Shown here: in pieces, positions 42,414 through 51,073 of the stretch | Layout: every line of letters begins with the position of its first letter | Position numbering within the stretch: position 1 is the first letter of the stretch | Source of the DNA: Paenibacillus sp. USDA918EY | Lineage (GTDB): Bacteria > Bacillota > Bacilli > Paenibacillales > Paenibacillaceae | NCBI RefSeq assembly: GCF_009870825.1 | Contig: NZ_WTWY01000002.1 | Coordinates: 310,001-374,000, forward strand | DNA length: 64,000 nucleotides | Direction: 5' to 3' | The notes under the pieces: model-generated | Database searches by the model: none | What the model was told of the DNA's origin: nothing | Seen by the model: only the letters and a program-made list of their open reading frames with translations | Translations under genes and position numbers: made by a program

Positions 42414-44363
42414 CTACAGCAGCCTTTTCCTTACGTTCCGCAAATAGTGGTAACGGATGAAGAAAAAATACAGCGCCTGGGCCGCGAAAAAACAAATCAA
42501 TACGACGCCCATTTCAAACGCGATCGACAAATAAAAAAGGCTTTGCAGCGCCATAAAGGCAAAACTGCTGTGAATGACCGCCATGGCGATCGGGACGAAA
42601 AACAGGAGCGCCATCTGCCGGGTCACGATCCGGTTCAGTTCCTGATCCGTCAGCCCGAGCTTGGCCATGGCCGCATATTGCCGCCGGTCGTAGTCCAGAT
42701 CCGCATAAAGACGGAAGTACAGGAAGGAACCCGCGGCGATGAAAAATACCGTGCCGATCAGCAGCGCGGCAAAAAGCATCGCGCGATACGCGCTCATCTG
42801 CATGACGTACAGCGTGCCGCTGACGGCGATCGCATAACCTCGGCCTTCGCCGTATTTCACCTCGCCTGAGGCGGCCAGCTCGCCCGCCGCTCCAAGCGTT
42901 TTCCGGAAATCGTCCACGTAAAACGCGGTATAACGGTCGGTCCCCGCCCGGGACTCCAAGCGGCCGAATAATTCGTCGCTGACAACGATGCCGCTGGTAT
43001 AGCCGTCCATTTGCCGCAGCTCCGTCCGCAGCATATGCTCGGGCACCGCCACATGCCGGGTATAGCCGATTTCCTTGATGCGCAGCCGGCCGCCTTGCGC
43101 GATGTGCACCGCCAGCGGCCTTGCTTTCATGTACGCCTTATCCCGTTCGGAATTGATCATCGCAAGCGCATCATAACCGGTTAAAGGCTGCTCGCGGTAC
43201 GGAAGGCCCGCCATTCGGATCGCCCGCTCATAACTGGAAATTGGAATGACGGACAGCACCTCGGAAGCAGGGCCGGAGCCTTCCGGAACGACCTGGATGT
43301 TTTTGACCGGAAATTGGAGAATGCGAGGGTGCAGTCCTTTCGCCAGCAGTTCGCCTTGGATGGATTGCAAATGGTCCCGCTCCTGCCGGCTGCCGTCCTT
43401 GGCCACATAACTGACCGCAGCCGGGTAATCGTTATGAAATTGTTCCGACAGCGTATTAATGGAGGCCGATACGCCTACCGCGCAGAACGAAACGGTCGAC
43501 ACGATCGTCACCATGAACAGCATCCGGGAATGGTCCTTTAACCGGTAGGACAGATTGGACAACGTGACGATGTTCGTTTTTTTCCAAAACAGGCCCCGCT
43601 TTTTCTGAAGGCGTTCGACAAGCCATACCCCCGCGTGGTTATACAGCAGATAGGTGCCCACGACGGTCATGGCGGTGACGGGCAGCATGCGAACGTACAA
43701 ATTGGAGACGCTCGTCGTAGCTGCAAACCAATAGGCTGCGATGATGAGCACGGCGGCCGCCCACGATAGCCGGGCCGATCCTTTGGGAGCAACTTTTGTT
43801 CGACGTCCGGCTTGAAAAAGCTCGATTAACGCAGGATTCCGGAACAAAGCCGACGTGCACACCGAAATGATCAGAAAAAGCACGGCAAACGCGCCAACCG
43901 TAAGTGCAAGCGCCTCCCACGTCAAGCGGAACGGGATCGAGGGAATGCCGAACACAGGGGAGCCCATCATCAGAAAAAGCTTCCCGGTGACAAGCCCCGA
44001 GAGGATACCTGCGACAATGGCCCCCGTTCCGATCAGCATGTTTTCCAAAAAAATCATCCGGTGCAGCTGCTTATTCGTCATGCCGTGCATCAGCCAGATC
44101 CCGATCTCATGTTTGCGCGAGAGCAAAAATGAACTTACCGAGTACAGTACAAAAAAGAACAAAAAAAGATACATTACGCATAAAGCCGTAATCATCGTCT
44201 TCATGACGATCGGATACACAATAGACTCACGGAGTCCAGGATTAAAAATGAACAAAGTGCAAACGAAAAAAATCAGAACCGAAAAGGCGCTGCTTAAAAA
44301 ATAGGCCGCATACGTCCGCTTGTTGCGGGAGACGTTTCTATAGGCGAATTGTAGAAAGGACAT
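42414..44363 (-). CDS. BceB-type ABC transporter permease
   Basis: A 649-residue FtsX-like permease from the ATG at 44363 (MSFLQFAYRNVSRNKRTYAAYFLSSAFSV), which has GGGAGGGG upstream; an upstream extension of 48 codons lies inside the ATPase gene and is rejected. Ten spans are predicted, with a large extracellular domain (about 310-520) between spans seven and eight, as in BceB and PsdB. The protein senses and releases cell-wall precursor-binding antibiotics such as bacitracin from lipid targets. It overlaps the ATPase gene by 26 bases. Confidence 0.92.
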   Translation of the reverse strand: MSFLQFAYRNVSRNKRTYAAYFLSSAFSVLIFFVCTLFIFNPGLRESIVYPIVMKTMITALCVMYLFLFFFVLYSVSSFLLSRKHEIGIWLMHGMTNKQLHRMIFLENMLIGTGAIVAGILSGLVTGKLFLMMGSPVFGIPSIPFRLTWEALALTVGAFAVLFLIISVCTSALFRNPALIELFQAGRRTKVAPKGSARLSWAAAVLIIAAYWFAATTSVSNLYVRMLPVTAMTVVGTYLLYNHAGVWLVERLQKKRGLFWKKTNIVTLSNLSYRLKDHSRMLFMVTIVSTVSFCAVGVSASINTLSEQFHNDYPAAVSYVAKDGSRQERDHLQSIQGELLAKGLHPRILQFPVKNIQVVPEGSGPASEVLSVIPISSYERAIRMAGLPYREQPLTGYDALAMINSERDKAYMKARPLAVHIAQGGRLRIKEIGYTRHVAVPEHMLRTELRQMDGYTSGIVVSDELFGRLESRAGTDRYTAFYVDDFRKTLGAAGELAASGEVKYGEGRGYAIAVSGTLYVMQMSAYRAMLFAALLIGTVFFIAAGSFLYFRLYADLDYDRRQYAAMAKLGLTDQELNRIVTRQMALLFFVPIAMAVIHSSFAFMALQSLFYLSIAFEMGVVLICFFAAQALYFFFIRYHYLRNVRKRLL

Positions 44364-45108
44364 GGCGATCCCCTCCCAAGAGCGAAAGCATGTCGATGAT
44401 CCGCTGAAAAAATCCTTGGCGGTTGTCTCCCCGGTAAATCTCGTTGTAAAATCGCCCGTCTTTGATAAAAATAACGCGCTTGCAAAAGCTGGCCGCAACC
44501 GGATCATGGGTCACCATCAGGATCGTGGCCTCTTCTTCCCCGTTCAAAGACCCCAGCGTCCTCATCACGTCGTCCGAAGCCTTCGAATCCAGATTGCCCG
44601 TCGGTTCATCGGCAAGGATCAGCGACGGCTTGTGGATGAGGGCACGGGCGATGGCAGCACGCTGCATCTGGCCGCCCGAACATTCGTAAATCCGCCGATC
44701 CAAAATGTCCGAAATGCCCAGCTTTGAGGCCATATCGTTTAATTTTTGCTCCATCTCCCCTACCGGTACGCCGTCAAGCGACAACGGCAGCACGATATTT
44801 TCAGCCACGGTCATGGCGTCGAGCAGGTTAAAATGCTGAAAAACAAACCCAAGCTCGTGTCGGCGGAAAAGCGCCGTCTCCGTCTGTCCGAGCTGGTGCG
44901 GATTAACGCCGTTGATGATGATTTCCCCGGAGGTCGGCTCGTCGATGGTGGCAATCACGTTCAAGAGCGTGGTTTTCCCGCTCCCCGACGGCCCCATGAT
45001 TCCGACGAATTCCCCCTTCAGCAGGGAGAATTGGACATTGTCCAGCGCTTGCCGCGGCACCTGTCCTTCATAAATTTTTGATAAGTATTTCACGTCCAAA
45101 ATCGTCAA
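44338..45108 (-). CDS. BceA-type ABC transporter ATPase
   Basis: A 256-residue ATPase of the MacB/BceA group. Walker A GPSGSGKT is at about 39-46, Q-loop FVFQHFNLLDAMTVAEN, signature CSGGQMQRAAIA and Walker B LILADEPTGNLD. It powers the BceB-type permease encoded downstream. Its promoter region holds a BceR-type operator, so it is likely induced by the adjacent BceRS system. Confidence 0.93.
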   Translation of the reverse strand: MTILDVKYLSKIYEGQVPRQALDNVQFSLLKGEFVGIMGPSGSGKTTLLNVIATIDEPTSGEIIINGVNPHQLGQTETALFRRHELGFVFQHFNLLDAMTVAENIVLPLSLDGVPVGEMEQKLNDMASKLGISDILDRRIYECSGGQMQRAAIARALIHKPSLILADEPTGNLDSKASDDVMRTLGSLNGEEEATILMVTHDPVAASFCKRVIFIKDGRFYNEIYRGDNRQGFFQRIIDMLSLLGGDRHVLSTIRL

Positions 45109-45127
45109 CGCTTCCGGCTCCTTGCTT

Positions 45128-45145
45128 CATAAGATCGATCTTATG
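45128..45145. promoter_or_regulatory. 18-bp perfect palindrome in the bceAB leader
   Basis: CATAAGATCGATCTTATG is fully self-complementary. It lies about six bases downstream of the -10 box, over the expected transcription start. It may bind a second regulator or form a hairpin at the 5' end of the message. Confidence 0.5.
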
Positions 45146-45150
45146 TTTTT

Positions 45151-45214
45151 ATTATAGGGAGGATGCGGTTCACGCTGCTATCCCGTAAGCTTACACAAGC
45201 TTACACTTTTGTAA
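45151..45214 (-). promoter_or_regulatory. bceAB promoter with BceR binding site
   Basis: TTACA-CTTT-TGTAA at 45201-45214 fits the BceR-type operator TNACA-N4-TGTAA. On the minus strand a TATAAT follows at 45151-45156, with no -35 box at the right distance, as expected for an activator-dependent promoter. Further half-sites (AGCTTACAC repeats) lie at about 45187-45208. Confidence 0.8.
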
Positions 45215-45240
45215 GCTTCACTTGCGCGAGCGTCATTTTT

Positions 45241-46212
45241 CTAAAAAATGATCCGAACGGTCGTACCTTTCCCCGCCTCGGATTCAACCTGAAGGTCATG
45301 GCCCAGTTTCCCGCAAATTTGCTTGGCCAAATAGAGCCCCATGCCTGTCGATTCCCGGAACTCCCTCCCGTTCTCCCCGGTAAAATAAGGCTCGAATATG
45401 CGGGGCAAATCCCCTTTGGGAATGCCGACTCCTTCATCCTGCACCTCGAGCACCACACGTTCATCGCGGCAATAGCTATAAAAAACGATCTTGCGATTTT
45501 CGCCCCGCGTATAACGGACGGCATTGGTAATCAACTGCGTCAGCACAAAGCCAAGCCATTTCTCGTCCGAGGCGATAGGAAACGGCTCATCCATCCGGAT
45601 CAGCGGAAACACATGGCTGCGGATAAACAGCCTTTTCTGGGATGAGGTCACCTCCCGTACGACCTGGCGCAAATCAAGCGTTTCGACATGAAAATCCCGT
45701 TCGAACGTATCCAGGCGCGCGGTATACAGCACGATGTCGAGTCCCTTTCGGATCCGGTCCAGCTCGTCGCCGATGGCGGCGAATTCCGCTTCGTCCCTGT
45801 TCCGGATCATCAAATGGATGACGGACAGCGGCGTCTTCATCTGATGGACCCACTGATGAATGAACTCCATATGGGATTCGATTTTATGCTTGTACTGCTG
45901 CAAATCGGTCTGATAACGCCGGTGCTGAAGCTTGATCATGCGCTGCAGGCTTTGGGCGAGCGGCGTCTGCTGCTTGTCCTTCAGCAGCTCCTCGGTGGAA
46001 GAAGCCTCTGCGGCCAATCGGGCATAAAAGGTGCGGTTTCTTATGTAGCGGATCACGAGGTAGGCGGACAACAAACATACGCTGAGCAGGCCGGCATACA
46101 ATCCGGTATTCAAATGGCGGCTGCCGTCGAGCCAATACACGAGGGTTACGAGGAATAGTTGCAAAAAATAGACGGCGACAAGAGGGGCTTGGTCCCGGAA
46201 AAACAACCTCAT
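45241..46212 (-). CDS. BceS-type intramembrane-sensing histidine kinase
   Basis: A 323-residue kinase with two close spans (about 11-28 and 36-55) and a loop of only a few residues between, the mark of kinases that sense through a partner transporter. HisKA has HQWVHQMKTPLSVIHLM (His123), and the HATPase domain has 'ITNAVRYTRG', 'VQDEGVGIPKGDLPRIF' and 'STGMGLYLAK'. Its stop precedes the bceAB promoter and it overlaps the regulator gene by four bases. Confidence 0.92.
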   Translation of the reverse strand: MRLFFRDQAPLVAVYFLQLFLVTLVYWLDGSRHLNTGLYAGLLSVCLLSAYLVIRYIRNRTFYARLAAEASSTEELLKDKQQTPLAQSLQRMIKLQHRRYQTDLQQYKHKIESHMEFIHQWVHQMKTPLSVIHLMIRNRDEAEFAAIGDELDRIRKGLDIVLYTARLDTFERDFHVETLDLRQVVREVTSSQKRLFIRSHVFPLIRMDEPFPIASDEKWLGFVLTQLITNAVRYTRGENRKIVFYSYCRDERVVLEVQDEGVGIPKGDLPRIFEPYFTGENGREFRESTGMGLYLAKQICGKLGHDLQVESEAGKGTTVRIIF

Positions 46213-46910
46213 GTTTCATCCCCCCAGTTCGGCAGCAGGCGGTACCCTTGCCCGCGGATCGTTTGAAGGGCGTCTTCGATGCCGACCGACGCCAGCTTTT
46301 TGCGGACGCGGGTGACGTAGACGTTAAGCGTGTTATCGTCGACGAACCATTGGTCGTCCCAAATTTTATCCAGCAAACGGTCCCGGCTGACGACTTGTCC
46401 GGATCTTGCAATCAACTCATCCAAAATTTTGGCTTCGGTCGGGCTTAAGTCGGTTTTGTCCTCATTGAAGGCGAGCGTCAGCCGCTCTACATCGAGGGTT
46501 AACCCCGAGACGGCCACCGTCCGCTGCTGCTGCGATGCGGCGTAAGATCCGTAAGCCCGGCGGAGTTGGCTGTTGATTTTGGCGAGGGCGATTTCGAAAT
46601 CGAAGGGCTTGGTCAAATAATCGTCGGCCCCGTTTTCCAGCGCCATCACCTGGTCCATTTTGCCGTCGCGCGCGGAAATGAAAATGATCGGGCAGGTCGA
46701 GCCGTTCCGGATTTGCCGGCACCAATAAAACCCGTCGTACATCGGCAAATTGACGTCAAGCAGCACGAGATGGGGCTGAAACCTTTCAAATTCGGCGATG
46801 ACCGCCCCAAAATCGGCAGCGCATTCCGTATCGTAACCGAACCTGCGTAAATGCTCTTCCAGCAGGCCCACAAGGCCTTGGTCATCTTCGACGATAAATA
46901 TTTTGAACAT
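46209..46910 (-). CDS. BceR-type OmpR-family response regulator
   Basis: A 233-residue regulator from the ATG at 46910, which has AAGGAG nine bases upstream; seven codons further up are open but lack a site. The receiver has Asp52 in LVLLDVNLPMYDG and Lys in 'YLTKPFDFE'. The winged helix ends 'TIRGQGYRLLPNW'. It should activate bceAB through the operator at 45201-45214. Confidence 0.93.
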   Translation of the reverse strand: MFKIFIVEDDQGLVGLLEEHLRRFGYDTECAADFGAVIAEFERFQPHLVLLDVNLPMYDGFYWCRQIRNGSTCPIIFISARDGKMDQVMALENGADDYLTKPFDFEIALAKINSQLRRAYGSYAASQQQRTVAVSGLTLDVERLTLAFNEDKTDLSPTEAKILDELIARSGQVVSRDRLLDKIWDDQWFVDDNTLNVYVTRVRKKLASVGIEDALQTIRGQGYRLLPNWGDET

Positions 46911-47016
46911 TCGAGTTTTCTCCTTCGTCAAAGGGGTATTTGCCTAGTATTGTACCATGAAGATCCGCGACTAGCTTGCATCATGCCTGCTCCTTTTGAG
47001 CGGTAGACGAACATGG

Positions 47017-47053
47017 AAAAGGAGCAGCTGCCGCGAGACAACCGCTCCTTTTT
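47017..47053 (-). terminator. terminator of the MerR gene
   Basis: AAAAGGAGC (47017-47025) and GCTCCTTTTT (47044-47053) pair; on the minus strand the stem ends in TTTTCC. It lies about 90 bases after the MerR stop. Confidence 0.65.
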
Positions 47054-47139
47054 GACTTGCTTTTTTCAGACGTTACGGGAAATCCCCGCCCGTCTCTCCC
47101 TCCTTGTCATTGCGAGTTTATCTATTCGCAACCGTCGAT

Positions 47140-47625
47140 TTAACCGCTTTTGGCCGATACGGGAAAATAACGCATCTCAACAGGCGAGACAGACTTTGCT
47201 TTTGGCCCTTCTTCTATCCTTTCGGACGAATCGTCCCCGCTTTCATCCGAGCAGTCCCGGCGGACTCTCCCCTCTCCCAGCTTCATGTCGATAAAATCGA
47301 CCACCTGCTGCAACGAGGCGATTTGGCTGACGATATTTTCCCGGTGGCTCATTAAACGCTCCACCAGCTCGGGATATTCCGCGGGATCGGCATCGGCGGA
47401 AACCGCCAAAAACGGCCGCATTTCCTCCAGCGGCATTCCCGTCTTTTTCAAACAGGATAGGAGCCGGATCGTATGGATGTCCTCCTGCCGATAGATGCGG
47501 TGCCCGTTGTCCTTCCGGTCCGCCCGGGGCAGCAGCGCGATCTTTTCGTAATAACGGATCGTATCCTCGGAGATGCCGGTTTGCTCGGCGGTTTGTTTGA
47601 TCGTAAAAGTTTGCTCTGCCTTCAC
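47140..47625 (-). CDS. MerR-family regulator
   Basis: A 161-residue regulator from a GTG at 47625 behind GGAGGGAGTAGG; the frame continues 19 codons upstream into the promoter and is rejected. An N-terminal winged helix (TFTIKQTAEQTGISEDTIRY, then 'LLPRADRKDNGHRIYRQEDI') is followed by a long dimerisation helix (80-115) and an acidic tail. It belongs to the YhdM/AdhR-like group of stress regulators. It is divergent from an SDR oxidoreductase gene, and both promoters carry the same dyad, so it likely controls both. Confidence 0.9.
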   Translation of the reverse strand: MKAEQTFTIKQTAEQTGISEDTIRYYEKIALLPRADRKDNGHRIYRQEDIHTIRLLSCLKKTGMPLEEMRPFLAVSADADPAEYPELVERLMSHRENIVSQIASLQQVVDFIDMKLGEGRVRRDCSDESGDDSSERIEEGPKAKSVSPVEMRYFPVSAKSG

Positions 47626-47656
47626 CCTACTCCCTCCTGGAGATTGTTTTTTGTGC

Positions 47657-47687
47657 ATTATACATCTTGGAGCTGGCTCCAAGTCAA
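47657..47687 (-). promoter_or_regulatory. MerR-type promoter for the MerR gene
   Basis: TTGACT (47682-47687) and TATAAT (47657-47662) on the minus strand are 19 bases apart, with the dyad CTTGGAGCTGGCTCCAAG (47666-47683) in the spacer. Confidence 0.9.
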
Positions 47688-47725
47688 GTCTATTCGCCTT
47701 TGAATCAAAACCTTGTTTCTACTCC

Positions 47726-47756
47726 TTGACTTGGAGCCGACTCCAAGTTCTACAAT
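47726..47756 (+). promoter_or_regulatory. MerR-type promoter for the SDR gene
   Basis: TTGACT (47726-47731) and TACAAT (47751-47756) are 19 bases apart, with the dyad CTTGGAGCCGACTCCAAG (47730-47747). The dyad differs from that in the divergent promoter by only two central bases. Confidence 0.9.
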
Positions 47757-47801
47757 GTGCGCTACTAGGGGAAATATCCCGACTTCAGGAGGAGAAGCAC
47801 A

Positions 47802-48668
47802 ATGAACGAAAACCAACGCGAAAATATCGCACTGATTACGGGCGCAAGCGCCGGGATCGGGTTGGAATTGACCCGGAAATTATTGTCGGAGGACTGGCAG
47901 GTGGTCGCTTTGAACCGTTCGGACTTTCCGGCAGACGATGCGAGCATCCAAAAAGCGGTCAAAAGCAGGCGGCTTCGCATGTATAAAGTAACCGATCTCG
48001 CGGATTACGCCAGCTTGAGACGGGCTTTGGAGGAGATCAAAAATAAGGAACAGCGGATCGATGTTTTGTTCAACAACGCGGGCGGGAGCTTTCACGAGCT
48101 GAGTTATTCGATACAAGGGCGCGAGAAGCATTATGAAGTGATGACCGTCGTGCCGTATATCATCCTGATGGAATTGAAGGAACTCATTAACGGCGGCCGC
48201 TTAAAAACGGTGATCAACACTTCATCTTCAGCGCTTAAATTTACGAAAGAGTTCAGCATCGAAATTCTGGAGCGCCCCAAAACCTTTCGCAAGCTGATCG
48301 GCCCTTACGCTACCTCAAAGCTGGCGCTTTCGCTGTGGACGCAGGCCATCGCGCCGCAGCTTGCCAAGGACGGCATCAAAATCCGCAGCGTCGACCCGGG
48401 CAGCAACAATACGTTAAGAAAGGGAAAAAAATCAGGACTACCCCTATTGGTCAAACCGTTGATGAAGCTGTTTTTCTCCCCGCCTACCCAAGGCGCTGAT
48501 CGGTTGTATGAGGGTGCGCTCGGGGAACATCGCCATGAGACCGGGGTGTTTTTGCTGAAGGGTCAGGTCGCTGATTTGCATTTTAAAGATCAAGCTCAGA
48601 ACGTTTTAGACAGGATAAACGCGATATACAAACATGAGTTTCTTGGTGAAGCGCGCCTGAATGATTAA
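47802..48668 (+). CDS. short-chain dehydrogenase/reductase
   Basis: A 288-residue SDR. The cofactor loop TGASAGIG is at 13-20, NNAGG near residue 90, Ser in 'VINTSSSALKF' and the catalytic YATSK near residue 170. The C-terminal extension after 200 is longer than in minimal SDRs. GGAGGAG precedes the ATG. The gene is under a MerR-type promoter, so it probably responds to a reactive compound such as an aldehyde; the substrate is unknown. Confidence 0.9.
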   Translation: MNENQRENIALITGASAGIGLELTRKLLSEDWQVVALNRSDFPADDASIQKAVKSRRLRMYKVTDLADYASLRRALEEIKNKEQRIDVLFNNAGGSFHELSYSIQGREKHYEVMTVVPYIILMELKELINGGRLKTVINTSSSALKFTKEFSIEILERPKTFRKLIGPYATSKLALSLWTQAIAPQLAKDGIKIRSVDPGSNNTLRKGKKSGLPLLVKPLMKLFFSPPTQGADRLYEGALGEHRHETGVFLLKGQVADLHFKDQAQNVLDRINAIYKHEFLGEARLND

Positions 48669-48705
48669 AAAGCTTGAAGCCGACCGGCGAACACAAGCAG
48701 CAGGA

Positions 48706-48723
48706 GGCAGCCGACAGGCTGCC
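48706..48723 (+). terminator. hairpin after the SDR gene
   Basis: GGCAGCC-GACA-GGCTGCC lies about 40 bases after the stop. The T tract is poor (TTCGATTG), so it is a weak terminator candidate. Confidence 0.45.
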
Positions 48724-48817
48724 TTCGATTGTTGATCGAGCTAACTTCCCTTTAGCTTAACCGCATCCACCATGTAACGCGACTTCATAAAAAATGGAAC
48801 AGAAGAACCTGCAAACA

Positions 48818-49588
48818 TTAAGCTGCTTTCCGTTTGTACGCGCGCATCGCAAAGAAATAAGCTACAAGCATAATTCCGACGCACCACGCAAGCGCGATCC
48901 ATATACCATTGCCCACAGGCTGGCCTGACAGCAGCGCACGGATGGATTCCACGATTGAAGTCACCGGCTGGTTTTCGGCAAAAGCGCGAACGACCTTCGG
49001 CATCGAATCGGTCGGCACAAAGGCCGAGCTGATAAATGGCAGGAAGATCAGCGGATAGGAAAATGCGCTTGCGCCTTCCACCGATTTTGCTGACAATCCG
49101 GCAATCGCCGCGACCCACGTCAAAGCCAGCGTAAACAGCACGAGGATACCGGCTACGGCAAGCCATGATAGAACCCCGGAGGACGAGCGAAAGCCCATCA
49201 GGAGCGCTACGAGAATGATGACGACCAGAGAAATGACGTTGGATACCACCGAGGTCAGCACGTGCCCCCACAGGACGGCGGAACGGGCGATCGGCATGGA
49301 GTGGAACCGCTCAATGATGCCCCGCTGCTTATCCAGAAACAGGCGGTAAGCCGTATAGGATATACCGCTTGCGATTGCAATCAGCAGGATGCCCGGCAAC
49401 AGGTAGTTCACATAGTTATCCGTACCGGTGTGGATGGCGCCGCCGAACACATAGACGAACAGCAGCATCAGCGCAATCGGTGTGATGCAGACCGTGATAA
49501 TGGTGTCCATGCTGCGGAAAATATGGCGCATGGAGCGCCCGAGCATGACGCCCATATCGCTAAAAAAGTGATGCTTTACCGTTTCCAT
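48818..49588 (-). CDS. ABC-2 permease, DrrB-like
   Basis: A 256-residue ABC-2 permease with six spans. The segment 'GIIERFHSMPIARSAVLWGHVLTSVVSNVISL' is the conserved loop and span of DrrB/NodJ-type exporters. It starts directly after the ATPase stop. It is the last gene of the PadR-DUF1048-ABC operon. It probably exports a drug or lipid; the substrate is unknown. Confidence 0.9.
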   Translation of the reverse strand: METVKHHFFSDMGVMLGRSMRHIFRSMDTIITVCITPIALMLLFVYVFGGAIHTGTDNYVNYLLPGILLIAIASGISYTAYRLFLDKQRGIIERFHSMPIARSAVLWGHVLTSVVSNVISLVVIILVALLMGFRSSSGVLSWLAVAGILVLFTLALTWVAAIAGLSAKSVEGASAFSYPLIFLPFISSAFVPTDSMPKVVRAFAENQPVTSIVESIRALLSGQPVGNGIWIALAWCVGIMLVAYFFAMRAYKRKAA

Positions 49589-50347
49589 TTACATGGCCTC
49601 CTTATTGCCGATGATTGCGAGGAAAATCTCCTCCAATGAAGGTTGTTTTTCCACATATTCCACCTTCGCTTGCGGGAACAGCTTTTTCAGCTCCGAAAGC
49701 GTGCCATTCGCGATAATCCTGCCTTCGTGAAGAATGGCGATTCGGTCGGCAAGTTGCTCGGCCTCATCCAGATACTGAGTGGTTAGAAATATCGTCGTGC
49801 CGCCGTCTGCAAGTTCCTTGACGGTCCTCCAAACCTCGATCCGGGCCTCAGGGTCAAGCCCTGTAGTTGGCTCGTCGAGGAAAATGATCTGCGGATTCCC
49901 GACAAGGCTCAAAGCGATGTCGAGCCTGCGGCGCATGCCCCCCGAATACGTAGATGCCTTGCGGTCCGCGGCGTCTGTCAGGCCAAAGCGTTTAAGCATG
50001 TCATCCGCAACCTGACGCGGATTTTTAAGATGCCGCAGCTTGGCGATCATCATAAGATTTTCCCGCCCGGTCAAAATCTCGTCCACGGCGGCAAACTGCC
50101 CGGTCAGACTGATCGCATGCCGCACATGCTCGGGTTTTGACGCGACGTCAAATCCGTTTACGGTGGCGGTGCCTCCGCCCTGTTTGAGCAGCGTGGTGAG
50201 GATTCTGACAATCGTCGTCTTGCCCGCGCCGTTGGAGCCAAGCAGGGCGAAAATTTCACCTCGCTTCACTTCAAAATCGACGCCCTTTAGGACTTCCTTG
50301 TCTTTGAAAGATTTTCGCAGACCTTTGACTTGAATTGCTTTTTCCAT
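49589..50347 (-). CDS. ABC transporter ATPase, DrrA-like
   Basis: A 252-residue ATPase: Walker A GSNGAGKT near residue 37, Q-loop 'SLTGQFAAVDEILTGRENL', signature YSGGMRRRLDIA, Walker B IIFLDEPTTGLDPEAR. The Q-loop text is that of daunorubicin-resistance ATPases. It is coupled to the permease gene and preceded by two DUF1048 genes. Confidence 0.92.
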   Translation of the reverse strand: MEKAIQVKGLRKSFKDKEVLKGVDFEVKRGEIFALLGSNGAGKTTIVRILTTLLKQGGGTATVNGFDVASKPEHVRHAISLTGQFAAVDEILTGRENLMMIAKLRHLKNPRQVADDMLKRFGLTDAADRKASTYSGGMRRRLDIALSLVGNPQIIFLDEPTTGLDPEARIEVWRTVKELADGGTTIFLTTQYLDEAEQLADRIAILHEGRIIANGTLSELKKLFPQAKVEYVEKQPSLEEIFLAIIGNKEAM

Positions 50348-50362
50348 CCTGATCCCCCCCTT

Positions 50363-50713
50363 TTACTTTGTTTCATCCGTCATCTTTTTTATGGCCTCGT
50401 AAACTTTTTGGTCAACGGATTCTTGATAGATGTCAGCGTAAGTTTTTGAATCTTTGATTAGATCGTCGCAAAAAGCCGCTACGTCATTGCCCGTCACTTC
50501 GAGCACGCCTTTCCCCAAGGCCGCGCCCTCTTCAAAAAGATCGACAATCCCCGAGAGTAAATCTGTTCCTTCGGTTAGTTCAACAGGGCCTACCTTAAAG
50601 AGATATTTTTGAATCTCTTTATACACGATCTGATAATCTTGCGGGAGCGCTTTGACACGCGCCACATGCGCGCGCCACTCTTTTTTGCCTTCGATGATAT
50701 CTCGTATTCTCAT
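50363..50713 (-). CDS. DUF1048 family protein, paralogue 2
   Basis: A 116-residue helical protein of the DUF1048 family: 'WRAHVARVKALPQDYQIVYKEIQKYL' and 'DLFEEGAALGKGVLEVTGNDVAAFCDDLI'. It is related to the preceding gene, from which it is separated by 12 bases. The family is commonly linked to PadR regulators and ABC exporters. Its biochemical role is not known; it may be an adaptor or sensor for the system. Confidence 0.85.
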   Translation of the reverse strand: MRIRDIIEGKKEWRAHVARVKALPQDYQIVYKEIQKYLFKVGPVELTEGTDLLSGIVDLFEEGAALGKGVLEVTGNDVAAFCDDLIKDSKTYADIYQESVDQKVYEAIKKMTDETK

Positions 50714-50725
50714 GTTATCCTCCTC

Positions 50726-51073
50726 CTATTTGCCTAATTTTTTAGCGATATTATTGTTAAGTTGCTCACGCCACTTGTCACGGTAAGACTTTGCCCCATC
50801 GATGCCTGCGAGTGCTGAACAGAAGCCTTTGATATCGTCACCGAGCACCTCTTGAACACTCTGACCGTCCGCCGACGCTTCTTCGAGCAGGCCAAGCACG
50901 CCGTCAAGAATTGGCATGAGGTTGCGACCAGAAAAATTGGTATACGACCAAATATTTGTATTGATGTCTTCCCATGCCGCTTGATAATCGGCCGGAAGCT
51001 TTTTCACTCGCGCTTCAAAAGCCTTCATTTCTTTAGTCATGTCGCTGCCGGTGATTTTTTCCCAAAAATTCAT
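50726..51073 (-). CDS. DUF1048 family protein, paralogue 1
   Basis: A 115-residue helical protein with the same pattern as its neighbour: 'FEARVKKLPADYQAAWEDINTNIW' and 'LLEEASADGQSVQEVLGDDIKGFCSAL'. The start overlaps the PadR stop by four bases. Two tandem copies suggest a hetero-oligomer or divergence after duplication. Function unknown. Confidence 0.85.
   Translation of the reverse strand: MNFWEKITGSDMTKEMKAFEARVKKLPADYQAAWEDINTNIWSYTNFSGRNLMPILDGVLGLLEEASADGQSVQEVLGDDIKGFCSALAGIDGAKSYRDKWREQLNNNIAKKLGK

Noticed and set aside
44364..44507. Extended N-terminus of the BceB permease
   Set aside because: These codons lie within the end of the ATPase gene in another frame, and the typical BceB start MSFLQFAYRNV has its own ribosome site.
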